Source: Alcanivorax sp. | Lineage (GTDB): Bacteria; Pseudomonadota; Gammaproteobacteria; Pseudomonadales; Alcanivoracaceae | DNA length: 15,222 nt | Assembly: GCA_007135015.1 (NCBI GenBank) | Contig: SLJS01000315.1 | Span: forward strand, 1-15,222 | Direction of reading: 5' to 3' | Part shown: positions 1 to 5,560 of the stretch, in pieces | Position numbering within the stretch: position 1 is the first letter of the stretch | Layout of the letters: each line of letters starts with the position of its first letter | The notes under the pieces: generated by a model | Seen by the model: the letters and a program-made list of their open reading frames with translations, nothing else | What the model was told of the DNA's origin: nothing | Database searches by the model: none | Translations under genes and position numbers: made by a program

Positions 1-297
1 CGGCGTGCCGAAATTGCCCGGGGGCTGGCCACGGACCCGGATTTCATCCTGCTCGACGAGCCCTTCGCCGGCGTGGACCCGATCTCGGTCAACGATATCA
101 AGGGCATCATCCGCCACCTGCGCGAACGCGGCATCGGTGTGCTGATCACCGATCACAACGTGCGCGAGACCCTGGATATCTGCGACACCGCCTATATCGT
201 CAGCGAGGGCTACATCATTGCCGCCGGCGACTCCGAATCCATCCTGGCCAACCAGCAGGTCCGCGAGGTCTACCTGGGCGCGGACTTCCGGCTCTGA
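1..297 (+). CDS. lptB: LptB, LPS export ABC transporter ATPase (3' end only)
   Basis: This is the last 98 codons of an ABC-transporter ATPase, cut by the window edge. The visible part starts in the helix after the signature motif (RRAEIARGLA), then has the Walker B and D-loop (FILLDEPFAGVDP) and the H-loop (VLITDHNVRETL). It ends in a C-terminal tail (TAYIVSEGYIIAAGDSE...VREVYLGADFRL) characteristic of LptB rather than of amino-acid transporter ATPases. LptB powers extraction of lipopolysaccharide from the inner membrane by LptFG and its transfer to LptC/LptA. The frame is open from base 1 to the TGA at 295-297. In most gammaproteobacteria rpoN follows lptB. Here a terminator and a convergent unrelated gene follow instead. 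Identity is confident; the N-terminus and start are outside the window. Confidence 0.93.
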   Translation, partial: RRAEIARGLATDPDFILLDEPFAGVDPISVNDIKGIIRHLRERGIGVLITDHNVRETLDICDTAYIVSEGYIIAAGDSESILANQQVREVYLGADFRL

Positions 298-314
298 CCC
301 GCCGGGACGGGATA

Positions 315-336
315 CGGCGACCAGTCGCCGGTTTTC
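315..336 (+). terminator. Probable intrinsic terminator after lptB
   Basis: A hairpin CGGCGA-CCAG-TCGCCG (6-bp perfect GC-rich stem, 4-nt loop, 315-330) is followed directly by GTTTTC. It lies 18 bp after the lptB stop and before the end of the convergent gene at 371. The stem is short and the T-run is only four, so this is moderate evidence. Confidence 0.5.
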
Positions 337-370
337 AGCGTGCGGACAGGAACAGCCCTGAAGTGGCGAT

Positions 371-604
371 TCAGTTGTGATCCACCAGCCCCGCCACCCC
401 ATCAAGGCGTGCACAGTGGCCACTACAGTAAATGATATCGCCATGCTCCACGCCATGGCCAATCACCCGGCAGCCACAGGCCGAACAGTGCGGGGCCAGT
501 TGCTCGATGGCGCACTCAAGGGAATCGAAGTCGTACTCCCGGCCATCCTTGATGACGCGAAAACTCTTCCGGTAATCATTGCCGCATGTCGAACAGACAC
601 CCAT
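371..604 (-). CDS. Small Cys-rich metal-binding protein, bacterial metallothionein-like
   Basis: This 77-residue protein has eight cysteines (4, 7, 31, 40, 43, 45, 60, 64) and histidines at 39, 50, 54 and 63. An N-terminal CSTCG knuckle is followed by an FDSLECAIEQLAP linker and then HCSACGCRVIGHG...YCSGHCAR. The C-terminal half (CxCxV...G..YCSxxCA) resembles the zinc-finger core of SmtA/BmtA metallothioneins; the N-terminal CxxC is extra. A role in binding Zn or another soft metal is inferred. The ATG at 604 is preceded by CGGAG at 6-9 nt spacing. A TTGC-N6-TCAA palindrome at 674-687 lies 70 bp upstream, with a GATGAT -10 candidate at 651-646 placing the palindrome centre at -41.5. The gene converges on lptB. 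That it is a real gene is likely; the function is only suggested by the metal ligands. Confidence 0.78.
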   Translation of the reverse strand: MGVCSTCGNDYRKSFRVIKDGREYDFDSLECAIEQLAPHCSACGCRVIGHGVEHGDIIYCSGHCARLDGVAGLVDHN

Positions 605-673
605 GACCGCATCTCCGGAAACTCTTTACGGATACCCGCAGCTTCATCATCCGTCCTCCGGAACCCGGAAGTA

Positions 674-687
674 TTGCGCGCGGTCAA
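674..687. promoter_or_regulatory. FNR/FixK-type palindrome upstream of the metallothionein-like gene
   Basis: TTGCGCGCGGTCAA fits TTG(A/C)-N6-(T/G)CAA, the box described for Bradyrhizobium FixK2. On the minus strand the sequence at 651-646 reads GATGAT (4 of 6 to TATAAT), which would start transcription near 639 with the site centred at -41.5, the class II FNR geometry. The symmetrical plus-strand hexamer (GAGACT, 710-715) is poorer. The regulator is assumed to be the Crp/Fnr protein encoded at 971-1723. Confidence 0.45.
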
Positions 688-746
688 TACTGTTGTTCCT
701 TGCAGGGCGGAGACTGACTCCGGTTCATCCGGCGAGCAGACACCCC

Positions 747-882
747 ATGAGCGAAAAGACCCCAACCCAGGCGCTTTCGGAACAGCTCGCGCCTCTTTTC
801 CCGGGCACACTGCCAGAGCCTCAAGAGGATCACCGTCTTCCGTCACGGCGGACAGCGCGCCGGCGTGCTTTGCCCCGCCTGA
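747..882 (+). pseudogene. Possible small ORF or frameshifted remnant in the 605-970 gap
   Basis: The gap between 604 and 971 holds the palindrome at 674-687, a terminator at 931-957 and this weak coding signal. An ATG at 747 opens a 61-codon frame (MSEKTPTQALSEQLAPLFPGTL...) running to a TAA at 930-932. From about 814, however, the +1 frame looks more gene-like: 18 of its 21 codons up to CCC GCC TGA (880-882) end in G or C, giving SLKRITVFRHGGQRAGVLCPA. Loss of two bases in a GAGAGC-like run near 812-818 would join the two parts into a 45-residue product. I recognise no family, and the Shine-Dalgarno (GGCGAG) is poor. It may simply be non-coding. Confidence 0.2.
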
Positions 883-930
883 CGAAAGTGCCATGTGCAA
901 GGTGCGTCGCGCATGCCAACAAACCCGGAT

Positions 931-957
931 AAAAGGCGGCCCGCCGGAGCAGGCCGC
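931..957 (-). terminator. Intrinsic terminator of the Crp/Fnr regulator gene
   Basis: Read on the minus strand, a 9-bp stem GCGGCCTGC-TCCG-GCGGGCCGC (one U-G wobble, 4-nt loop) is followed at once by CTTTTAT. It begins 14 bases after the TGA of the Crp/Fnr gene. GC-rich stem plus U-tract is the classic Rho-independent form. Confidence 0.8.
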
Positions 958-970
958 AATCGCTCGTGCT

Positions 971-1723
971 TCAGTGCAGGGTCTGGGACGAAGAGCCCGG
1001 GACAAGCCCGTCGGCAACCGGGCCGGTCATTTCCCCCAGGTACTCCGGTTTTACCAGGGTTACCATCCTGCCCTCGAGATGAATCACCCCTTGCCGCCGC
1101 AGCCTGGTAAACACCCGCGAAACCGTCTCATTGGCCAGATTCAGGTAACGCGCCAGCTCCCGGCGAGTCATGGGCAGATGGAACACGCGGTCGCTGCAGC
1201 CGGCGTCCCGGTGCAGCCGGGCCTGGGTCAGCAGGAAGAACGCCACCCGCGCCGGCGCATTGAGCCGCTCCTGCTGCAACAGGGCCTCCAGCCGGATCTG
1301 CTGGCGATTCATCTGTCCCAGCAGGCACTCCTCGGCCGTTTCGGAGTCCCGGCAACGGCCCCGCACCACGTTCAGCGGAATCCGGATGACGCTGGTGGTA
1401 TCGAGCACGATCAGATCGCACCGCACCACACTGCCGCTGAGCGCCTCCAGGCCCAGCACATCACCGGGGCCATGAAAGCCCAGGATACGCTCACTGCCAT
1501 CAATACCGATCAGGCAGCTTTTCAGCACACCGGAGCGAACCATGTAAATGGCGTCCAGTCTTTCGCCCATCCGGTAAAGAAAATCGCGACGCCGCAGAAT
1601 CAGCGCCTTGCCCGAAGACCGGCCCAGCAGCTCTCCGCCCTCGGCACCCGCTGTTCCGGCCGCCGGTCGAACCGCTTCCTGTACCAGGGCCCGCTGCAGC
1701 TTTCCACTCTTGAACTGTTCCAT
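971..1723 (-). CDS. Crp/Fnr-family transcription regulator, FixK-like (no N-terminal iron-sulfur cysteines)
   Basis: This 250-residue protein has a cNMP-type beta-roll at about 35-125 (RMGERLDAIYMVRSGVLKSC, GFHGPGDVLGLEAL), a dimerisation helix at about 128-155, and a Crp-type winged helix at about 165-228. The helix LPMTRRELARYLNLANETVSRVFTRL matches FNR-group proteins. E199, S202 and R203 occupy the positions of FNR residues that contact TTGAT half-sites. No cysteine occurs before residue 70, so the FNR 4Fe-4S centre is absent; the protein cannot sense oxygen as FNR does and is closer in type to FixK. The ATG at 1723 is chosen because the beta-roll is intact from there and GACGAGG lies just upstream; the frame is open further but runs through a repeat. 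The gene lies downstream of a FixLJ-like pair on the same strand, as in the rhizobial FixL-FixJ-FixK cascade. Cofactor and signal are unknown. Confidence 0.88.
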   Translation of the reverse strand: MEQFKSGKLQRALVQEAVRPAAGTAGAEGGELLGRSSGKALILRRRDFLYRMGERLDAIYMVRSGVLKSCLIGIDGSERILGFHGPGDVLGLEALSGSVVRCDLIVLDTTSVIRIPLNVVRGRCRDSETAEECLLGQMNRQQIRLEALLQQERLNAPARVAFFLLTQARLHRDAGCSDRVFHLPMTRRELARYLNLANETVSRVFTRLRRQGVIHLEGRMVTLVKPEYLGEMTGPVADGLVPGSSSQTLH

Positions 1724-1836
1724 GACAACCTCGTCCGTTCCGTGATTTTCGGGACAGCCTCTCCCTGTCCGGGCTGACAACCATAGGAAAGAGCGGGGGC
1801 GGGGGACATAGCAATTTATACATAAGTACCAGCACT

Positions 1837-2085
1837 TAGCCCTGACATTGCGCCAAACCACTCGCCTGATCAGAGGCAAGTGCGATGGTTCAGGCTTTTC
1901 AGAGGCTTCTAACCAGGCAGTTCCGGGTAACGTTTACGTCTGCCATGCACTTCGCTTGGTCTGGCCGCCATCAGGCGCACATGCTCCTTCAGCCGTAGTC
2001 CCTGCTACGGCTTCAGTCGCGAGCACGCCTGACGACGACCATCCGCGGCGCGAACCACATGGCATTTGGTGCAATGTCCGGGCTA
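1837..2085. repeat. TIR-bounded MITE-like repeat, copy 1
   Basis: The left end (1837-1859) and the reverse complement of the right end (2063-2085) match at 20 of 23 positions around the core GACATTGC. TA dinucleotides border both inner ends, compatible with but not proving a TA target duplication. About 80 bp of the left part (1841-1920) align with copy 2 at 4345-4424 with one indel, including the shared core CAGGCTTTTCAGA. The right half folds into a large stem-loop at 1942-2063. No transposase is encoded. The element accounts for most of the gene-free stretch 1724-2152; the rest holds the leader of the Crp/Fnr gene and a purine-rich run at 2096-2140. Confidence 0.72.
1971..2032. repeat. Interrupted stem-loop inside repeat copy 1
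   Basis: Three nested perfect arms are present: TCAGGCG (1971-1977) with CGCCTGA (2026-2032), TGCTC (1982-1986) with GAGCA (2021-2025), and AGCCGTAG (1991-1998) with CTACGGCT (2005-2012). The terminal loop is 6 nt. Outer arms GCCATG (1942-1947) and CATGGC (2058-2063) continue the fold. It lies between the response-regulator stop and the Crp/Fnr gene, so it could attenuate read-through between them. Confidence 0.7.
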
Positions 2086-2152
2086 GAAGGCTCAAGTGGA
2101 GGGGAGTAAAGAAAGGGACAAGGGACAAGAAGCAAGGAGTTCCGGCGGTGTG

Positions 2153-2782
2153 TCAGGCGTCCTCGGGCCTCTTGAGCCCGGCCCGCTCGCAGAGCGCCAC
2201 CAGGTCCACCAGGCTGTGAACGTCGAGTTTTCCCAGCACATGATGGCGGTGAATTTCCACGGTGCGCTCGCTGATGCCCAGTTCCATGGCAATGACCTTG
2301 CTGGCCCGGCCCGCCACCACCAGTTCCAGCACTTCGCGCTCCCGGGGGGTCAGCTTCGCCAGCAGCCCCGCCGCCTGCTCGCGCCGCTGGCGCTCGGCGC
2401 GCAGGACACGATCCCGTTCCAGCGCCGCGCGCACCCGTTCGAGCAGCATGCCCGGAGGGCAGGGCTTTTCCAGAAAGTCCGCGGCACCGGCCTTGAGCGC
2501 CCGGACCGCGCCGGAAACATCGGCGCGGCCGGTGAGAAAGATGACGGGCGAGCGCCAGCCGTTCTCCCGCAGACACCCCTGCAATGCCAGACCATCCATG
2601 CCGGGCAGTTCCATGTCCAGCACCATGCATCCCGGGGCTCGAAGGTCACAGTTTTCGATGAAATGCTCGGCGGTCTCGAAGACGGCCGTGCGCAATCCGG
2701 ATGCGGCAAACAGCTCCGCCAGCGAGGCCCGCACCTCCGGGTCGTCATCCACCACAAAGACCGTACCGCCGGATTCCGTCAT
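2153..2782 (-). CDS. FixJ-like response regulator (REC + LuxR-type HTH)
   Basis: This 209-residue protein has a receiver domain at 1-125 with the acidic pair D12/D13 (VFVVDDDPEVR), phospho-acceptor D56 (VLDMELPGMDG), T84 (IFLTGRADV) and K106 (FLEKPCPPG). A linker at about 115-140 precedes a LuxR/FixJ helix-turn-helix at about 140-205 (LTPREREVLELVVAGRASKVIAMEL; SERTVEIHRHHVLGKL). That layout and motif set are those of FixJ/TodT/StyR regulators. Its ATG overlaps the TGA of the upstream kinase (ATGA, 2779-2782), so the two are translationally coupled and the kinase is the obvious phosphodonor. Its target is not visible directly; by analogy with FixJ it may activate the neighbouring FixK-like gene, from which repeat copy 1 separates it. 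No clear terminator follows. Confidence 0.92.
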   Translation of the reverse strand: MTESGGTVFVVDDDPEVRASLAELFAASGLRTAVFETAEHFIENCDLRAPGCMVLDMELPGMDGLALQGCLRENGWRSPVIFLTGRADVSGAVRALKAGAADFLEKPCPPGMLLERVRAALERDRVLRAERQRREQAAGLLAKLTPREREVLELVVAGRASKVIAMELGISERTVEIHRHHVLGKLDVHSLVDLVALCERAGLKRPEDA

Positions 2783-4314
2783 CCTCGTGCCTCCTGCCTC
2801 TGGACTGTCCGGTCCACGGGCAGCACCAGCGTAAAGCTCGCCCCGTGGCCGGGGGTGCTGCGCGCTTCCAGGGTGGCGCCGTTACGCCGTGCCAGGGACG
2901 CGCACAGCGGCAGCCCCTGGCCCAGCCCCGCCGCCTTGGTGGTAAAGAATGGCTGAAAAAGGTGCGCCTGGTTCGCCTCGGAAATGCCCGGGCCACTATC
3001 GCGCACCTCAAGATGCAGGCTGTCGCCGTCCCTGCGGGAGACAACCGTCAGCTCGCGCTTTCCCTGCTGATCCATCATGGCCTCCACCGCATTGCGCAGC
3101 AGGTTCACCAGAATCTGTTCAATCTGCACCCGGTCCACCGTAACGTGCGGCAGCTCCGGATCCAGCACCTTTCGGCACCGCACACCATTGCGACGGATCT
3201 CGTGACCCAGCAGCACCACCACATCCTCCACAATGGCGTTGAGCGATTCGGGCCCGACTTTCTCCTGGTTCCCGCCGACCATCTCACGCATGCTGCGCAG
3301 GATACGCCCGGCCCGCTCTGTCTGGCTGACGATTACCTCCAGGGACTCTTCCAGGGCCTTCATTTCCCCGTTTCTTCCCGCCGCAAACACCTGGCTGCGC
3401 GCGGCCTCGGCCCGGGCACCAATCGCGGTCAGTGGATGGCTCAGCTCATGGGCAATGCCCCCGGCCAGCTCCGAGAGCACCTGCATGCGCTCCGCCCGCG
3501 CCAGCTCGTCCAGCCGGACACGTGCGTCCTCCTCGGCGCGCCTGAGCCGGCTGATGTCATGAAGAATTCCCACGAATTGCCGTTGCCCGGAGCCCTCGAA
3601 CTCACCCACGGAAAGCTGCAACGGCATTGTTTCGCCATTGCGGTGCATGCCCCGGACCTCACGACCTGTGCCGATAACGCGGGCCTTGCCGCCCTCCAGG
3701 TAGTGCCGGATATAATCGTCATGGTGCTCATGGTCCGGCGAAGGCATCAGCAGTGACACATTGCGGCCCAGCACTTCCCCGGCGCGATACCCGAACATGC
3801 GTTCGGCGGCCGGATTGAACGAGCGGATCAGGCCCCGCCCGTCAATGGTAATAATGGCATCCGCCGCCGTATCCAGGATGCCTCGGGTATGCTGATGCGC
3901 CGCCTCCATGGAAACCCGGGCACGCTGTTCCTCGGAACGGTCCAGTACCAGCAGAGTGATTCCGGCCACCGAGCCATCTTCCGCGAACCGCGGCATATAG
4001 CGACCGGATATGTACCGCGGCCCCATGGGCTGGTAGGGAACCCATCCGTCGTACCGGGCGCTTTCGCCAGCATAGGCCTGATCCAGGGCCCCAAGAATCG
4101 TCTGGTAGGCCTCCTCACCGATGATCTCGCGAATGTGGTGGCCCTCCACCTGGTCGGGATCAAGGCCGAACCAGTACAGGTAGGCCCGGTTGGCGAAGCG
4201 GTAATGACGGTGCCGGTCCAGCGACGCCACAAGGGCCGGGCAGCTGTCGATCACCTGGCGAAGCTCTTTCAGCTCGGCGTCGCCAAGGCCGACTTCGGGC
4301 CCCTGCTCTTCCAT
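2779..4314 (-). CDS. Cytoplasmic PAS-PAS sensor histidine kinase with FixL-type haem PAS
   Basis: This 511-residue protein has no membrane segment. PAS-1 spans about 17-128. PAS-2 spans about 143-256 and closely resembles the FixL oxygen-sensing domain (TIDGRGLIRSFNPAAERMFGY, LLMPSPDHEHHDDYI, VIGTGREV). H198 aligns with the haem-ligating His200 of Bradyrhizobium FixL and R218 with its Arg220; positions 206 and 214 of FixL differ here. A HisKA domain carries phospho-acceptor H289 (IAHELSHPL), followed by a HATPase with N-box NLLRNAVEAM (403-412), DSGPGI (439-444), FFTTK (456-460) and GLGQG (463-467). The ATG at 4314 is supported by GGGAG 8 nt upstream. It ends in a 4-bp overlap with the FixJ-like gene. 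Repeat copy 2 begins 29 bp upstream of the start. Oxygen or another diatomic gas as ligand is inferred from H198/R218; the role of PAS-1 is unknown. Confidence 0.92.
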   Translation of the reverse strand: MEEQGPEVGLGDAELKELRQVIDSCPALVASLDRHRHYRFANRAYLYWFGLDPDQVEGHHIREIIGEEAYQTILGALDQAYAGESARYDGWVPYQPMGPRYISGRYMPRFAEDGSVAGITLLVLDRSEEQRARVSMEAAHQHTRGILDTAADAIITIDGRGLIRSFNPAAERMFGYRAGEVLGRNVSLLMPSPDHEHHDDYIRHYLEGGKARVIGTGREVRGMHRNGETMPLQLSVGEFEGSGQRQFVGILHDISRLRRAEEDARVRLDELARAERMQVLSELAGGIAHELSHPLTAIGARAEAARSQVFAAGRNGEMKALEESLEVIVSQTERAGRILRSMREMVGGNQEKVGPESLNAIVEDVVVLLGHEIRRNGVRCRKVLDPELPHVTVDRVQIEQILVNLLRNAVEAMMDQQGKRELTVVSRRDGDSLHLEVRDSGPGISEANQAHLFQPFFTTKAAGLGQGLPLCASLARRNGATLEARSTPGHGASFTLVLPVDRTVQRQEARG

Positions 4315-4343
4315 TCAGTAGCTCCCTGAGCAACTGCTGCCCA

Positions 4344-4459
4344 CCCTGAATATTGCACCAAACCGCTCGCATCACCGAAGGTGAACGTGATGACGCAGGC
4401 TTTTCAGAAGCTCCCAACCAGGCGAAGTGCATGGCGTCTGGAGCAATAATATTGGGGCT
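4344..4459. repeat. MITE-like repeat, copy 2 (short form)
   Basis: The left part (4345-4424) aligns with 1841-1920 of copy 1 in the same orientation, including the block 4396-4423. The right end (4438-4459) is an imperfect inverted copy of the left end (AATATT-GCACCAAAC against AATATTATTGCTCCAGAC). Positions 4420-4435 carry CGAAGTGCATGGC, which occurs inverted in copy 1 at about 1942-1955. The element is about half as long as copy 1 and lacks its large internal hairpin. Confidence 0.62.
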
Positions 4460-4547
4460 GATGATCTTCCCTGGACCCTGCGGCGTGCCAGAGCATCACG
4501 AAATGAAAATCCCGAAGCCCGGTTTCAGGAATATGGCTCCTCCCCAT
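4404..4547 (-). CDS. Doubtful 47-codon ORF with a good Shine-Dalgarno (4315-4704 gap)
   Basis: An ATG at 4547 follows a perfect AAGGAG with 8-nt spacing and opens MGRSHIPETGLRDFHFVMLWHA..., ending with a TGA at 4404-4406 inside repeat copy 2. No family is recognised and no convincing promoter is seen; TTGATA at 4599-4594 and TATGTA at 4580-4575 are too close together. It could be a leader peptide ahead of the kinase gene, or chance. Apart from this and the repeat, the gene-free stretch 4315-4704 shows nothing I can name. Confidence 0.2.
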   Translation of the reverse strand: MGRSHIPETGLRDFHFVMLWHAAGSREDHQPQYYCSRRHALRLVGSF

Positions 4548-4704
4548 AAACACTACTCCTTTCCTGCACTGCAGTACATATCGGAACGTCTGGTATCAAT
4601 GCCCCTCGCCACTCTGATGCCAAAACAGCATCCACATGATCGGCATGGATATTTTACTGACTCCTGCACGGAGACGGAAAGAAATCGCGGCCTTCCTTCC
4701 TCTT

Positions 4705-5355
4705 TCACTTACCGCCCGGACGTTGCGCCAGCAGACGCCGGACAAGCTTGTCGGATGTCTGGTCGAAGTCCCCGTACCACTGCCCCACGGCATTGAAATG
4801 CTCGGGGATCCGCACCGCCACGAATTCATCGGCCAGCTCCCTGATGGCCGCGGCGGCCTGCATGGAAGCCACCGGCACCGCCACCACAAGATGCGCCGGC
4901 CCGTGGCGCCGCAGCGCCTGCACCGCTGCCCGCATGGTGGACCCGGTGGCCAGACCGTCATCAACAAGAATCACCGTGCGCCCGGAAAGCGCCGGCGGCT
5001 CCGCCCCCGCCCGGTACAGCCGCTCGCGCCGGTCCAGCTCCCCGCGCTCCCGGGCGATCACCTTTTCGACCTGCTCGTCGCTGATCCCGAGACCGCGGAT
5101 CAGTTCCCGATCCAGATATTCGGCGCCACCGGAGGCCACCGCGCCCATGGCCAGCTCCGGATGCCAGGGCACCCCCAGCTTGCGCACCACCAGTGCATCC
5201 AGCTGCATTCCCAGCGCCTCGGCCACTTCCCGGGCGACGGGAATGCCGCCACGGGGCAACCCCAGCACAAGGGCCCCCGGCGTGCCGCGCAGATGCTCCA
5301 GACGCCCTGCCAGCGCCCGGCCCGCATGGGAACGATCCGTGAAGGGTGCCTGCAT
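4705..5355 (-). CDS. Phosphoribosyltransferase-domain protein (COG1926 type)
   Basis: This 216-residue type-I PRTase-fold protein has an N-terminal LVLGLPRGGIPVA (29-41) followed by LDALVVRKLGVPWHPELAMGA, and the PRPP-binding loop VILVDDGLATGST (128-140) with D132/D133. The C-terminal WYGDFDQTSDKLV is typical of COG1926 proteins. The acceptor base or substrate is not known for this group, which is unlike the purine and pyrimidine salvage PRTases. The ATG at 5355 is chosen for its strong AGGGAGGA at 6-nt spacing; the frame stays open far upstream but only antisense to the next gene. It is divergent from a PRPP-synthetase-like gene, so a PRPP-related partnership is plausible. Homologous domains occur in the mycobacterial DosR regulon (Rv0571c, part of Rv2030c). 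Two FNR/FixK-type palindromes lie in the shared promoter region. Confidence 0.87.
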   Translation of the reverse strand: MQAPFTDRSHAGRALAGRLEHLRGTPGALVLGLPRGGIPVAREVAEALGMQLDALVVRKLGVPWHPELAMGAVASGGAEYLDRELIRGLGISDEQVEKVIARERGELDRRERLYRAGAEPPALSGRTVILVDDGLATGSTMRAAVQALRRHGPAHLVVAVPVASMQAAAAIRELADEFVAVRIPEHFNAVGQWYGDFDQTSDKLVRRLLAQRPGGK

Positions 5356-5434
5356 GACCCGTCCTCCCTGAATGAACCATGGGAGCAGCCCACGGTCTTC
5401 GCTGCCAGCCTGCGCGTTAGCCCCCCTTCCGGCA

Positions 5435-5448
5435 TTGACGGGCGTCAG
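5435..5448. promoter_or_regulatory. FNR/FixK-like palindrome, site proximal to the PRTase gene
   Basis: TTGACGGGCGTCAG differs at one base from TTGAC-N4-GTCAA. Its centre is about 86 bp upstream of the PRTase ATG and 38 bp from the next site. No good -10 is visible for the minus strand at the class II distance (CAGGCT), so this assignment is weak on its own and rests on pairing with 5473-5486. Confidence 0.35.
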
Positions 5449-5472
5449 CGTCGCCGTCCATCGGCGCAATCC

Positions 5473-5514
5473 GTGACCGGAGTCAATCAGGGTTCCTGCT
5501 GAACACCGGACAAT
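5473..5514 (+). promoter_or_regulatory. FNR/FixK-like site plus -10 box driving the PRPP-synthetase-like gene
   Basis: GTGACCGGAGTCAA (5473-5486) has one mismatch to TTGAC-N4-GTCAA. GACAAT at 5509-5514 matches TATAAT at 4 of 6 positions and predicts a start near 5521. The palindrome centre (5479.5) then lies exactly 41.5 bp upstream, the class II activator position. The leader would be about 40 nt. Confidence 0.45.
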
Positions 5515-5560
5515 GTCATCGTTGCGCTCGTACCGGTGCTGAAGGGAAAAACGAAATTCG

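Noticed and set aside
463..1017. 184-codon minus-strand frame across the 605-970 gap
   Set aside because: It overlaps two better-supported genes in other frames, crosses an intrinsic terminator and has no recognisable motif.
377..1777. 466-codon plus-strand open frame
   Set aside because: It is antisense to the metallothionein-like and Crp/Fnr genes, its product is low-complexity and resembles no family, and the minus-strand genes have clear domains.
1724..1879. N-terminal extension of the Crp/Fnr protein containing three close cysteines (CWYLCINC)
   Set aside because: It looked like an FNR iron-sulfur motif, but the spacing differs, the frame runs through the terminal repeat of the mobile element, and the ATG at 1723 has its own ribosome site and an intact domain start.
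1837..1920. Integron attC-like site (CTTCTAACC resembles RYYYAAC)
   Set aside because: The core does not satisfy the R at the first position, no matching GTTRRRY partner is seen, and the inverted ends fit a MITE.
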